NCBI RefSeq assembly: GCF_014656295.1
Contig: NZ_BNCD01000019.1
Coordinates: 84,509-148,508 of the forward strand
Direction: 5' to 3'
Length of the DNA: 64,000 bases
DNA from: Streptomyces sulfonofaciens
Lineage (GTDB): Bacteria; Actinomycetota; Actinomycetes; Streptomycetales; Streptomycetaceae
The position numbers were made by a program, and so were the translations under genes. The notes under the pieces are model-generated. The model searched no databases. It saw only the letters and a list, made by a program, of their open reading frames with translations, and was not told the origin of the DNA. Below, piece after piece: positions 47,178 to 55,698 of the stretch (position 1 is its first letter; every line of letters starts with the position of its first letter).

Positions 47178-48665
47178 TCAGCGGCTGAGGCCGGCGACGC
47201 GCAGCGCATGGCGCAGATCGCGGTGGCAGGCTCCTGAGACGGCCTCGGCCGCCTCGGTGAGCAGCGGAACGAGGCGCTCGGGGCCACTCCGGGCGCAGTG
47301 GGCCGCGTCCTCTGGGCTGCGCGACCGGACGCAGGCGTCGAGCAGGGCACGGGCCTCGCGGGTCCGGCCCCCGTCGAGCAGGGCGAGCACGGTGGCGCCG
47401 ACGTCGGAGGCGGGCCGCGCCGCCGCCTGCCGCAACAGCCGCCCGCCGTCGTCGGCACGGCCGTGGGCGGTGAGCGTGTCGGCCAGGGCGACCAGGCGGC
47501 CGGTGGGCAGCGCGGCGGCCTCCCAGAGCAGGGTGGACCAGTCGGCGGCCAGTCCGGCGCGGGTGAGTTCGCCGGCGAGCGGCGGAAAGCGCTCCACGGG
47601 CCAGGTGGCCGCCTCGACCAGCACCACGTGGGCCTCGCCGCCGCGGCCCTCGGCCCGCAGCCGTTGCAGGGCCGCCACGGTCTCGGCGACCTCCCTGTGC
47701 GCCTCGTCCTCGTCCTCGGGCGCGGGTCGCCGGGCGGGGGCGCGGCCCGCCGCCGGGGGGCTGCCCGCGAACCGGGCACCGCGCGGCGGACCGCCCGCCG
47801 GTGGCGCCGCGAGCGGCACCCGGGCCGGCCGGCCGGTGTCGTCCACGCCCCCGGGACTGCCGGCGAACCGGGCGCCGCGCGGGCGTTTGCGCGGTGCGGG
47901 GGCGGACTCGTGAGGGGCTGCGGGAGCGGCCTCGTGGACGGCTGCGGAGGCGGCTCCATGAAGGGGCGCGGGCGCGCCCTCGTGCACGGCGGCGGGCGCG
48001 CCCTCGTGGACCGCCGCGGCGCCCGGGTGGGCGGTGTGGTCGGGGTCGTGGTGCTGGGCCGGGTCCGTCCGCCGGCCCCACTCCGGGTGCGGGTCCGGGT
48101 CCGTCCGCCCGTCCCACTCCGGGTGCGGGGCCGGGTGGCCCTGCGCTTCCCGCCAGGTGCGCCGGTCCAGCTCGGCCATCCTGGCGCGCAGTTCGGCGCA
48201 GCGGGCGGTGGCGCGGGCGTGGTCGTCGTGGGCCCAGGCCAGTTCCTGGCGCAGGGCCCCCGCCTGCCCGGGCGGTGCCCCGCGCAGCCTACGGTCCAGC
48301 TCGGCGCCGCGCTCGGCCGCATACCGCTGCTCCCTGAGCATCACGGCGAGCCGGTCGCCGAGGCGGTCGCGGGCGCCGGGCAGTGCGTCGTGGGCGGCGA
48401 GCGAGGCGTCGTGCAGCACCCGCGTACGCGCCGTCTCCTGCGCCGCGTACGCCGCGCCCTCACGCGCGGCGAGGTCCTGGAGCAGGGCCTCCACCACGTC
48501 CCAGGGCGGCACCTCGCGTCCGTCCAGACAGGCCCGCATGCCCTCCGGGTCACGCTGCCAGAACACTCCGCACCAGCCCGCGCCCTGATCCAGGCGCGAC
48601 AGCAGAGCGGCCAGGTGTCCGGCGAAATCCCGAACCGGGCGCGGCAGTCGATCCACGGTCGCCAC
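47178..48665 (-). CDS. Conserved-looking actinobacterial protein with central low-complexity segment
   Basis: A protein of about 495 aa, not recognised. The N-terminal 170 residues are helical and charged (coiled-coil-like RDRLGDRLAVMLREQRYAAE), the middle is a His/Ala/Pro-rich repeat (VHEGAPAAVHEGAPAPLHGA) with PRGARFAGSP occurring twice, and the C-terminal 160 residues are helical and TPR-like in feel (GGEAHVVLVEAATWPVERFP). GTG 48665 starts VATVDRLPRPVRDF and is preceded by a G-rich site; a TTG further upstream is unlikely. No catalytic motif is visible. Confidence 0.7.
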   Translation of the reverse strand: MATVDRLPRPVRDFAGHLAALLSRLDQGAGWCGVFWQRDPEGMRACLDGREVPPWDVVEALLQDLAAREGAAYAAQETARTRVLHDASLAAHDALPGARDRLGDRLAVMLREQRYAAERGAELDRRLRGAPPGQAGALRQELAWAHDDHARATARCAELRARMAELDRRTWREAQGHPAPHPEWDGRTDPDPHPEWGRRTDPAQHHDPDHTAHPGAAAVHEGAPAAVHEGAPAPLHGAASAAVHEAAPAAPHESAPAPRKRPRGARFAGSPGGVDDTGRPARVPLAAPPAGGPPRGARFAGSPPAAGRAPARRPAPEDEDEAHREVAETVAALQRLRAEGRGGEAHVVLVEAATWPVERFPPLAGELTRAGLAADWSTLLWEAAALPTGRLVALADTLTAHGRADDGGRLLRQAAARPASDVGATVLALLDGGRTREARALLDACVRSRSPEDAAHCARSGPERLVPLLTEAAEAVSGACHRDLRHALRVAGLSR

Positions 48666-48689
48666 ACTTGCCCCCGTCGACTCGTCCCT

Positions 48690-48710
48690 AAGGGGTAGCA
48701 AACACCCCTT
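48690..48710. promoter_or_regulatory. 7-bp inverted repeat upstream of the 47.2-48.7 kb gene
   Basis: AAGGGGT (48690-48696) and ACCCCTT (48704-48710), 7-bp spacer, 25-45 bp before the GTG at 48665, in a locally less GC-rich promoter-like stretch. A candidate operator; no regulator is assigned. Confidence 0.4.
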
Positions 48711-48767
48711 GTGTTACGAACACGCTACGCGCGTTTTTCGGTCGCGGCCGGATTTGCGCGCACATTG

Positions 48768-49025
48768 CTAACCGGGCACGGGTACCGGGGCACAGCGCAC
48801 CACGAGGTCGTCCATCGACAGGCCGAGCACGGCGGCCAGCGCCGCGACGGTGAAGAAGGCGGGCGTGGGGGCCCGGCCCGTCTCGATCTTGCGCAGGGTC
48901 TCCGCGGAGAGCCCGGCACGCGCGGCGACCTCCACCATGCTGCGCTCGCCGCGCGCCTCGCGCAGCAGCCTCCCCAGCCGCTCGCCGCGCTCGCGCTCCT
49001 CGGGGGTCAACGGGTTTCTCACCAT
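48768..49025 (-). CDS. XRE-family helix-turn-helix regulator
   Basis: An 85-aa protein that is essentially one HTH_3 domain (MVEVAARAGLSAETLRKIET at residues 30-49). It is divergent from methionine aminopeptidase with only 51 bp between start codons. A TAGACT hexamer on the minus strand (complement of 49032-49037) ends 6-7 nt before the ATG, as for a leaderless transcript. It is probably an autoregulator that also controls the aminopeptidase gene. Confidence 0.9.
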   Translation of the reverse strand: MVRNPLTPEERERGERLGRLLREARGERSMVEVAARAGLSAETLRKIETGRAPTPAFFTVAALAAVLGLSMDDLVVRCAPVPVPG

Positions 49026-49076
49026 GGCAGCAGTCTATCCGGACGGCCCCATTTCAATACCGGTATAGTAATTGGC
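49026..49076. promoter_or_regulatory. Divergent, apparently leaderless promoter pair with palindrome ATACCGGTAT
   Basis: The 51-bp gap holds a perfect 10-bp palindrome (49057-49066) overlapping a plus-strand TATAGT (49064-49069) that ends 7 nt before the map ATG, and a minus-strand TAGACT the same distance from the XRE start. Neither gene has a Shine-Dalgarno. The palindrome is positioned so that a bound XRE protein would cover the map -10. Confidence 0.6.
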
Positions 49077-49844
49077 ATGATGGAACTCAAGACAGCCGCG
49101 TCCATTGACGCGATGCGCGAAGCCGGCCGGGTCGTCGCCCGCGCCCTGACGGCCGTGCGGGAGGCGGCGGCGGTGGGCACGAGCCTGCTGGAGCTGGACG
49201 CGATCGCGCACGACGTACTGCGCGCCGCCCGCGCCGGCTCGCCCTTCCTGGGCTACCGCCCGCACTTCGCGCCCACGCCCTACCCCGCGGTGCTGTGCAC
49301 ATCCGTCAACGACGCGATCGTGCACGGCGTCCCGGACGGCTACCGGCTGCGCGACGGCGATCTGCTCTCGCTGGACTTCGGCGCGGAACTGGGCGGCTGG
49401 GTCGGCGACTCGGCGGTCAGCACGATCGTGGGGCGCCCCCGCCCCGAGGACGTCCGCCTGGTCAAAACGGCGGAGCGCGCCCTTGAGGCGGGCATCGCCG
49501 CCGCGGTGGTCGGCAACCGGATCGGCGACATCGCCCATGCCGTCGGCACGGTGTGCCGCGAGGCCGGGTACGGCATCCCCGACGGCTTCGGCGGCCATGG
49601 CGTCGGCCGCCGGATGCACGAGGACCCGGCCGTGCCGAACGAGGGCAGGCCGGGCCGCGGCGTACCGCTGCGCGCCGGCATGGTGCTGGCGATCGAGCCC
49701 ATGGTGATCGCCGGCGGCCGGGACGGCTACCACACCGCGCCGGACGGCTGGACGCTGCGCACCGACGACGGCTCCCGCGCGGCCCACGCGGAACACACCG
49801 TGGCCATCACGGAGCGGGGGCCGCGGATCCTCACGGCACTGTGA
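49077..49844 (+). CDS. map: Methionine aminopeptidase, type I
   Basis: A 255-aa metallopeptidase removing N-terminal Met. Metal ligands are all present: Asp in LDFGAELGG and GWVGDSAVST, His in GFGGHGVGRRMHEDP, Glu in AIEPMVIAGG and Glu in AEHTVAITE; the substrate-binding His occurs in NDAIVHGVPDG. Two ATGs start the gene (49077, 49080). This is likely an extra map copy under XRE control, since streptomycetes usually have a further housekeeping copy with ribosomal genes. Confidence 0.95.
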   Translation: MMELKTAASIDAMREAGRVVARALTAVREAAAVGTSLLELDAIAHDVLRAARAGSPFLGYRPHFAPTPYPAVLCTSVNDAIVHGVPDGYRLRDGDLLSLDFGAELGGWVGDSAVSTIVGRPRPEDVRLVKTAERALEAGIAAAVVGNRIGDIAHAVGTVCREAGYGIPDGFGGHGVGRRMHEDPAVPNEGRPGRGVPLRAGMVLAIEPMVIAGGRDGYHTAPDGWTLRTDDGSRAAHAEHTVAITERGPRILTAL

Positions 49845-49845
49845 C

Positions 49846-49877
49846 GCGCGGCACCCTGACGACTGCCGGTGCCGCGC
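49846..49877 (+). terminator. Hairpin terminator after map
   Basis: Perfect 10-bp arms GCGCGGCACC (49846-49855) and GGTGCCGCGC (49868-49877), starting 2 nt after the stop codon. The convergent gamma-glutamyltransferase gene ends at 50017. Confidence 0.75.
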
Positions 49878-50016
49878 CCGACGGCGCGAGGCCCTGCCAG
49901 GCGCACGCGGCACCCTGACACGCGGTGTGCGCGACGCGCGGCGCCGCGCACACCGCGCGGGGTACGGGAAAGGCTGCGGTGTGCCCGGTCGTGCGGCCGG
50001 GCAGACCGTCCCCCCG

Positions 50017-51840
50017 TCAGCCGGCCGGATGCACCACCTGGGCCGAACCGCCGCCCCTGCGGGTCGGCTCCGCGGCGGCGAGCCAGCGGCCGTCGCCCAG
50101 GCGCTGCACCCCGGTCGCGGCGCCGATCTCCGGATTCTGGGTGAACTGGTGCCCGAGCGCTTCGAGTTCGGTGCGCTCCCGGCTGTTCCACAGCCCGGGC
50201 TCCAGCTCGGTGGTGGCGGCGTTGCGCTGGCTGGCCCGGGGCGCGGCGATCGCGTCGACCAGGGGCAGGCCCCGGTCCACGAAGCCGATGAGGGTCTGCA
50301 GCACGGTGGTGACGATGGTGGCGCCGCCCGGCGAGCCGAGGGCCACCACCGGCCGGTGGTGCCGGTCGAGCACGATGGTCGGGGAGATCGACGACCGCGG
50401 GCGCTTGGCGGGACCCGGCAGGTTGGGGTCGGGCACGCCCTGCGCGGCAGGCACGAAGTCGAAGTCGGTCAGCTCGTTGTTGAGCAGGAACCCGCGGCCC
50501 GGCACCGTGATGGCGCTGCCGCCGGTCTGCTCTATCGTCAGGGTGTAGGCGACGACGTTGCCCCACTTGTCGGCCACCGTCAGATGGGTGGTGTTCTGCC
50601 CCTCGTACGTCGTCGGCGCCGCCTTGCCGCCGGTGGCGCAGTCGGCCGGGTGCCGCGGGTCGCCGGGCGCCAGCGGGCTCTTCAGAACCGCGTCGTCCTT
50701 GATGAGGCAGGCCCGCGAGTCGGCGAACCGCTGCGAGAGCAGCTCCTTCGTGGGCACGTCCTCGAACGCCGGGTCGCCCACCCAGCGTCCGCGGTCCGCG
50801 AAGGCGATCCGGCTGGCCTCGATGTAGTGGTGCAGGTACTGCGTCTCGGACAGCTTGGAGAGGTCGGTGTCCTCCAGGATGTTGAGCGCCTCGCCGACGG
50901 TGGTGCCGCCCGAGGACGAGGGCCCGATCGAGTAGACGTCCAGACCGCGGTAGGAGGTCTCGGTGGGGGCCTGCACCTTGGCGCGGTAGCCGGTGAGATC
51001 GCCGAGCGACAGGTCGCCGGCGCGCACCACCCGGTCGCCGGCCGGGTCGACCGGCGGCTTGTTCACCGTCCGTACGATGTCCCTGCCCAGGTCGCCGTGG
51101 TAGAGGAGGCCGGTGCCCTTGCGGCCCAGCTCCTCGTAGGTGCGGGCGAGGTCGGGGTTCTTGAGGGTGGAGCCGACCACCGGGAGTTCGCCGCCGGGCA
51201 GGAAGAGCCGGGCGGTGGCCGGGAAGTCCCTGAAACGGTCCTCGTTGCCCTCGGTCTGGGTGCGGAAGGTCGCGTCGACGGTGAAGCCGTCCCTGGCCAG
51301 CCGCTCCCCCGGCTTCAGCACGGTGCCCAGGTCCCTGGTGCCCCAGTGGTCGAGCGCAGTCTGCCAGGTCGCCGCGGTTCCGGGGGTGCCGACGCTCAGG
51401 CCGCTGGTGACCGCGTCGGCGAACGGCAGCGGCTTGCCGTCCTCAAGAAAGAGCCCCTCGTCGGCGGTACGCGGTGCGGTCTCGCGGCCGTCGATGGTGT
51501 GCACGCGGTGGGTGCGGGCGTCGTAGTAGACGAAGTAACCGCCTCCGCCGATGCCCGCCGAGTACGGCTCGGTGACCCCGAGCGCGGCGGCGGTGGCGAC
51601 AGCGGCGTCCACGGCGTTGCCGCCCTTGCGCAGCACCTCGATGCCGGCCGCGGAGGCGTCCGCGTCGACGCTGGAGACCGCGCCGCCGTATCCGACGGCG
51701 ACCGGTTGCTTGGCCGGCGCGGCAGGGGGCGCGGTGGTCGGCGGTAGCGCGGAGGACGGTGGGGGCGCGGCGGCGCCGACGGCAAAAGCGGCAGCCAAAG
51801 CGGTCAGGACCGAAAGATTCCGTGCGACCGGACGACGCAT
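50017..51840 (-). CDS. ggt: Gamma-glutamyltransferase, secreted
   Basis: A 607-aa Ntn hydrolase precursor that cleaves gamma-glutamyl bonds outside the cell. It has an N-terminal signal peptide (NLSVLTALAAAFAVGAAA), the large-subunit motifs GYGGAVSSVDADAS and SAGIGGGGYFVYY, and the autocatalytic cleavage/nucleophile Thr at about residue 417 in EGQNTTHLTVADKWGN. The GSPGGATI oxyanion stretch follows. The ATG at 51840 has GGAGG at 5 nt. Actinobacteria lack glutathione, so peptides or gamma-Glu metabolites are more likely substrates. Confidence 0.94.
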   Translation of the reverse strand: MRRPVARNLSVLTALAAAFAVGAAAPPPSSALPPTTAPPAAPAKQPVAVGYGGAVSSVDADASAAGIEVLRKGGNAVDAAVATAAALGVTEPYSAGIGGGGYFVYYDARTHRVHTIDGRETAPRTADEGLFLEDGKPLPFADAVTSGLSVGTPGTAATWQTALDHWGTRDLGTVLKPGERLARDGFTVDATFRTQTEGNEDRFRDFPATARLFLPGGELPVVGSTLKNPDLARTYEELGRKGTGLLYHGDLGRDIVRTVNKPPVDPAGDRVVRAGDLSLGDLTGYRAKVQAPTETSYRGLDVYSIGPSSSGGTTVGEALNILEDTDLSKLSETQYLHHYIEASRIAFADRGRWVGDPAFEDVPTKELLSQRFADSRACLIKDDAVLKSPLAPGDPRHPADCATGGKAAPTTYEGQNTTHLTVADKWGNVVAYTLTIEQTGGSAITVPGRGFLLNNELTDFDFVPAAQGVPDPNLPGPAKRPRSSISPTIVLDRHHRPVVALGSPGGATIVTTVLQTLIGFVDRGLPLVDAIAAPRASQRNAATTELEPGLWNSRERTELEALGHQFTQNPEIGAATGVQRLGDGRWLAAAEPTRRGGGSAQVVHPAG

Positions 51841-51943
51841 ACACACCTCCACTGGGCAACAGTGCGCGCAGCGTAACCCTCCGGCCGACCTCCTGCCAGC
51901 AGCTCTCGAACACCGGTACCTATGCCCGCCGGCACGCGCGCCC

Positions 51944-52286
51944 ATGAACGACGACCTGCGCGACATCGTCCTCGGTGTGGTGGCCGCCGGTATCAGCACC
52001 GCGCTCGGCCGGCTCGCCCGCACCTGCCCCTGGAGACGGAAACTCCGTTGCGGGCAGGCGTTCTTCGGACTGCCGGCGAACGCCGAGTCGCTGCTGCTGG
52101 TGAACCGCCAGGCCGGCGGACCCCCAGTCGACGGTGACGCGGCACGACGTCTTCGCGCTGCTCGAACCGTCCGCGCTGATCAAGGACTGCGGGACGCACC
52201 CGGAGGAGGCCGCGCACGACGCGGTGCGGCAGGGGTTCGGCGAGCGCACCGAGTTCTGCGTCGGCGGACCGGCGTCCAGGCACTGA
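51944..52286 (+). pseudogene. Frameshifted N-terminal part of a Streptomyces conserved protein
   Basis: The ATG at 51944 opens NDDLRDIVLGVVAAGISTAL and LVNRQAGG, then the frame breaks at a C5 run (52121-52125). Removing one C restores STVTRHDVFALLEPSALIKD and ends ERTEFCVGGPASRH at a stop (52284-52286). Full-length relatives, as I remember them, continue for about 150 residues and end in a YGPDxxELVADVTR segment. That missing end appears at 56860. The gene is therefore frameshifted and cut. Confidence 0.7.
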
Positions 52287-52611
52287 CTCGCCTCGGCAGC
52301 CTCCCTTTGCCGGGCTTCCACCGCCAACGAGCCGAGGCACGGTGGGCGGTGAGACGTCGCAGACCTCGATGTGGCCCGCGTTCACATCCGCCGTGCCGAT
52401 CTCGGTCCTCGGTTCGCCGGTGGGACAGCAGCGGCGCCCTTCGCCTCGCCGGGGAGGAGCGGCATCGCAGCCGGCCTCCGGCACAACGCCCGCGACGCCG
52501 GCCGACCGCTCACCCCACGCGGACTCACATGATCATGAAACGGACGTCACGCGACTGGGGCGAGACCCTGGCCCGGGGGTGGGATTCCCCCGGGCGACCG
52601 GACCACCGAGG

Positions 52612-52688
52612 AGCTTCCAGCGGTTCCGGGCCAGGGCGTTGTCCAACGAGTCGCCGACGGCGCCCATCGACACCTGAATGCCGGCGCC
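52612..52688 (-). mobile_element. IS3-family OrfB fragment
   Basis: On the minus strand the segment GIQVSMGAVGDSLDNALA is the unmistakable conserved DDE-region peptide of IS3-type transposases. It is followed by NRWK and then non-IS sequence. Only about 25 codons remain and no terminal repeats were found, so it is a relic between the truncated pseudogene and the hydrolase. Confidence 0.75.
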
Positions 52689-52769
52689 CGAAAGGCGGCC
52701 TGGACGGCGGTTCGGGGCGGGGCTCGGGGCGGGAGCTCGGGGCGGGACTGAGGACTGCGCCGCTGTGAT

Positions 52770-53606
52770 TCAGCCGCGGAGGAAGTCCAGCGTCTGCTGC
52801 GCGAAGACCTCGTGGTACTGGAAGATGCCGCCGTGGCCGGAGTCGGGGTAGACAGCCAGCTTGGCGTTGGGCAGCAGCCGCGCGAGCTGGAGGGTGCCCG
52901 CGGTCGGCCACATGGTGTCGTTGTCGCCGTTGACCACCAGGGCGGGGTGCTCCACGGTCGCCAGAGCAGCGGGTGAGGTGTCCTGTTCCCACTTGGTCAG
53001 CGCGGTCAACTGGGCGCCGACGGTCTCGTTGGAGATCGGGGTGTCGCGGTCGTCCTGGGTGCGCGTCTCCAGGCGGGCGAGGAAGGCGTTCGCGGCGTCC
53101 TGGCCGGAGGAGGAAGGTTCGAAGAACAGGAAGTGCTTGGGGTGCTTGCCCTGCTCGGTCGCCTTCTGGACGGCGTCCTGGAGCAGCGCGCCGGTGGCGG
53201 CGGGACCCTGGGCCCCGGCGGGGGTGGTGGCGGCAAGGACGATCCGGCGGACGCGGTCCGGGTTTCGCTGGACGACGACCTGGGCGACGATACCGCCGAG
53301 GGAGTAGCCGAGCAGGTCGACCACGTCGAGCCCGAGGGCGTCGAGGAAGGCGACGGCGTCGTCGGCCATGGCCTCGAAGGTGTCCGGGGTGGTGCCGCCG
53401 GAGGCACCGACCCCGCGCAAGTCGACCAGGATGACCCGCCGCTCGGCCGCGAGGGCGTCGATCAGGGCCGGGTCCCAGTCGTCCAGGACCGCGGTGACAT
53501 GGTGCAGGAGCACCAGCGGGACACCCGCGGCCGGGCCGAGCTCGCGGTAGGCGAACGGGGTCCCCTTGACGTTGACGGTCTGGGTGGCAGCGGTCGTCGC
53601 AGACAT
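52770..53606 (-). CDS. Alpha/beta hydrolase (haloperoxidase/esterase-like)
   Basis: A 278-aa serine hydrolase with LLHHVTAVLDDWDPALID, nucleophile elbow GYSLGG (Ser near residue 102), acid in VVNGDNDTMWP and His in YPDSGHGGIFQYH. There is no signal peptide. The FAYRELG start and overall spacing match non-heme haloperoxidase-like esterases. It is divergent from a TetR gene with a palindrome between them, hence probably repressed by it. The substrate is unknown. Confidence 0.9.
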   Translation of the reverse strand: MSATTAATQTVNVKGTPFAYRELGPAAGVPLVLLHHVTAVLDDWDPALIDALAAERRVILVDLRGVGASGGTTPDTFEAMADDAVAFLDALGLDVVDLLGYSLGGIVAQVVVQRNPDRVRRIVLAATTPAGAQGPAATGALLQDAVQKATEQGKHPKHFLFFEPSSSGQDAANAFLARLETRTQDDRDTPISNETVGAQLTALTKWEQDTSPAALATVEHPALVVNGDNDTMWPTAGTLQLARLLPNAKLAVYPDSGHGGIFQYHEVFAQQTLDFLRG

Positions 53607-53664
53607 GGTCGTGTCCTTCTCTCTCGTACAGATGCCCTGGCGGCTTCTGATCCATAGAATAACA

Positions 53665-53680
53665 CTCGTTACATAACGAG
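53665..53680. promoter_or_regulatory. TetR operator CTCGTTA-CA-TAACGAG
   Basis: A 16-bp dyad with perfect 7-bp arms in the 139-bp gap between the divergent hydrolase and TetR genes, surrounded by AT-rich -10-like sequence (ACTCTATAAAGG). A typical TetR-family operator. Confidence 0.8.
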
Positions 53681-53745
53681 CGCTACTCTATAAAGGAGAA
53701 GGAGAATGAGTCCGCGACACGGCAGCAGAGAGGAAGGGGCCGGGT

Positions 53746-54369
53746 ATGCGATACACCAAGGACCACAAGGCGAAGGCCAAGGCGGCGATCCTGCGGCAGG
53801 CGTCCGGCACGATGAAGGAGAAGGGCTTTCACGGCGTCGGGGTCGACGCACTGGCCACCGCGGCCCATGTCACCTCAGGTGCGCTCTACTCGAACTTCGC
53901 CGGCAAGGAGGGCCTCCTCGAAGAGGTCGTCGCAGCCGAAGTCGGCCTCCAGTTCGCCGGTGTCGCCGACGCCGGCCCCGACCCGGCCGAGCGGCGCAGG
54001 CGGCTTGTCGAGATACTCCGCAGCTACCTCAGCGACCAGCACCGCGCCGATCCCGGCGGCGGTTGCGTGATCCCCTCGCTGAGCGCCGACGTGGCACGAG
54101 CAGGCGACTCGGTCCGCGAGACATACCGGCGCCGCATGCTGGAACTGGTCAACACCCTGGCCCCCGCCATGACCGGCACACCGCAGGAACAGGACAGGCA
54201 TGCCTGGGCGATGATCGCCTCCATCGTCGGCGCGGTCACCATCGCCCGCGCGCTCCCCCGGGGCGACGACGCGCACGCCGTCCTCGACTCCACCCTCGAA
54301 ACCGTCCTGCGGACCCTCGACGACGAGCAGAATCCGCTCTCCGAGACCCCGCCCACAGCACAGCCCTGA
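53746..54369 (+). CDS. TetR-family regulator
   Basis: A 207-aa TetR/AcrR protein with a canonical HTH: FHGVGVDALATAAHVTSGALYSNF is split by the helix turn at AHVTSG. The C-terminal domain includes a GGGCVIPSLSADVARAGDSV stretch seen in the subgroup that controls divergent hydrolases or oxidoreductases. It faces the alpha/beta hydrolase across a palindrome. It is followed immediately by an IS256 relic. Confidence 0.93.
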   Translation: MRYTKDHKAKAKAAILRQASGTMKEKGFHGVGVDALATAAHVTSGALYSNFAGKEGLLEEVVAAEVGLQFAGVADAGPDPAERRRRLVEILRSYLSDQHRADPGGGCVIPSLSADVARAGDSVRETYRRRMLELVNTLAPAMTGTPQEQDRHAWAMIASIVGAVTIARALPRGDDAHAVLDSTLETVLRTLDDEQNPLSETPPTAQP

Positions 54370-54439
54370 CGTAACGCGACCTTCGCCCGATCCGGCGCCC
54401 GACCACACGGCACCCCGAAGAGGTCTGTCACACGAGCGG

Positions 54440-54690
54440 TTCGACTGGGGTGGTCGAGGTTTCTGGTGGGCCGCCGACAGACGGCAGTCGAAGGTGGTGC
54501 CGAAGGCGTTGACGGCGGTCTCCCAGCGCATGGTCCGGCAGGCCCGGCCCTTGCCGGTGGGGTCGAGCGGCACGATGGCCGCGTCAGGCGCTTCAGGGCG
54601 GCCTGCTCGTCCGGGACGTGTCCACGTGCCCTGACCGCTTCGCGGACGCGGGCGTTGACGGACTCGATTGCGTGGGTCGTACAGAGGGCC
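54440..54690 (-). mobile_element. IS256-family transposase C-terminal relic
   Basis: Minus-strand frames read THAIESVNARVREAVRARGH then PDEQAALK and, after a frameshift, IVPLDPTGKGRACRTMRWET followed by AVNAFGTTFDCRLSA. These are the last blocks of an IS256-type Mutator transposase in the right order. The rest of the gene is absent: the relic ends abruptly at 54690, where IS5 sequence begins on the other strand. Confidence 0.8.
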
Positions 54691-55095
54691 GTTGGCGACA
54701 GCGCCGTCGCGGATCACACCGCAGGAGCCTTGAGAGGAGGGCTCGATCCCGGCCTTGGGCGCTCCCGGGGCGGACTGACCAGCAAGATCCATCTCGCCTG
54801 CGATGGTCTCGGGTGCCCGCTTGCTCTCACCGTCACGGATGGCGACACCAACGACTGCACCCAGTTCACCGCTGTGCCGGAGGCGATCAGGTGCCCCGCA
54901 TCGGGCCGGGTCGGCCTCGGATGCGGCCCGCCCTCGTCCCTTGCGACAAGGGCTACAGCTCGAAGGCGATCCGCACCCGGCTGCGGCAGGGCGGCAGCGC
55001 CCACGCCACCCTTTGGGGCCCGCCCGATGGGCACAGAAGGCAGCGCTCAACCGATGGTCAGCGCGAAGGGCCGCGGCAGCCCCTCGGCGACGAGC
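54691..55095 (+). mobile_element. IS5-family transposase relic
   Basis: Plus-strand sequence reads GLGRSRGGLTSKIHLACDGL, then TVTDGDTNDCTQFTAV, and after a frameshift CDKGYSSKAIRTRLRQGG, the catalytic-domain blocks of IS5/IS427-type DDE transposases. Both the start and end are missing, and at least one frameshift is present. It abuts the IS256 relic on the left and the HxlR stop on the right. Confidence 0.8.
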
Positions 55096-55100
55096 CGCCC

Positions 55101-55607
55101 TTACGCAGACCCTTCGGCCGGGCGCCCGCCGGGCTCAGCCACGTTGCTGCCGGCGTGGATCAGAATGGAGTCGGACGTGACCGGTTCGAGGTCGCGCGTC
55201 GTGACGCTGACGACGACTTCCTCGTCACCGTCACGGGTGAAGCGCAGTGGAGGGTTGCCGCCCTGGAGGTGCTTGTCGCCCCACTGGATCAGGGACATGA
55301 GCACCGGCAGCAGTTCCTCGCCCGCCGGAGTCAGCCGGTAGGCATCCCGAGGGCGCTCCCCCGGCTCCCGGTAGGGCACTCGCTCGACGACGCCTGAGGA
55401 CTCAAGCACTCTGAGCGCCCGGGACACGGCCGGCGCGGAGGCGCCGGTGCGATCCACGAAGGCGTCGAAGCGCGACGTGCCGTAGAAGCACTCGCGCACG
55501 ACCAGGAAGACCGTCTTGGTGCTGAGCAGGTCGAGTGTCTTCGCGGCTGAGCAGCGCTCGCCGATACGCCAGGTCGCCCTGTCCTGCAGCCGTTCCTCGA
55601 AGCGCAT
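55101..55607 (-). CDS. HxlR-family transcriptional regulator
   Basis: A 168-aa winged-helix regulator: GERCSAAKTLDLLSTKTVFL is followed by TSRFDAFVDRTGASAPAVSRALRVLESSGVVERV (two stretches of the HxlR domain) and a C-terminal extension. ATG 55607 is preferred over GTG 55613 because TGAGG lies 5 nt before it. It is divergent from the SDR gene with three CTGACTAA-type half-sites between, so it should control the SDR/tautomerase operon and itself. Confidence 0.9.
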   Translation of the reverse strand: MRFEERLQDRATWRIGERCSAAKTLDLLSTKTVFLVVRECFYGTSRFDAFVDRTGASAPAVSRALRVLESSGVVERVPYREPGERPRDAYRLTPAGEELLPVLMSLIQWGDKHLQGGNPPLRFTRDGDEEVVVSVTTRDLEPVTSDSILIHAGSNVAEPGGRPAEGSA

Positions 55608-55625
55608 GGCCACCTCACCCGTCGA

Positions 55626-55689
55626 CTGACTAACGCTTGCTTTAGCCAGTATAGCGTGATCTCATCTGACTCATAAGATCGTTAGTCAG
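55626..55689. promoter_or_regulatory. HxlR operator region with three half-sites
   Basis: CTGACTAACG (55626-55635) and CGTTAGTCAG (55680-55689) are a perfect 10-bp inverted pair. A third, one-mismatch half-site TTAGCCAG lies at 55642-55649. The 90-bp gap is clearly AT-richer than its surroundings. Binding to both ends could form a loop over the two promoters. Confidence 0.75.
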
Positions 55690-55698
55690 GAGGACGCC

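Noticed and set aside
53875..55050. 391-codon minus ORF covering TetR and IS256 region
   Set aside because: Only its short IS256 segment is meaningful; the rest is antisense to the TetR gene.
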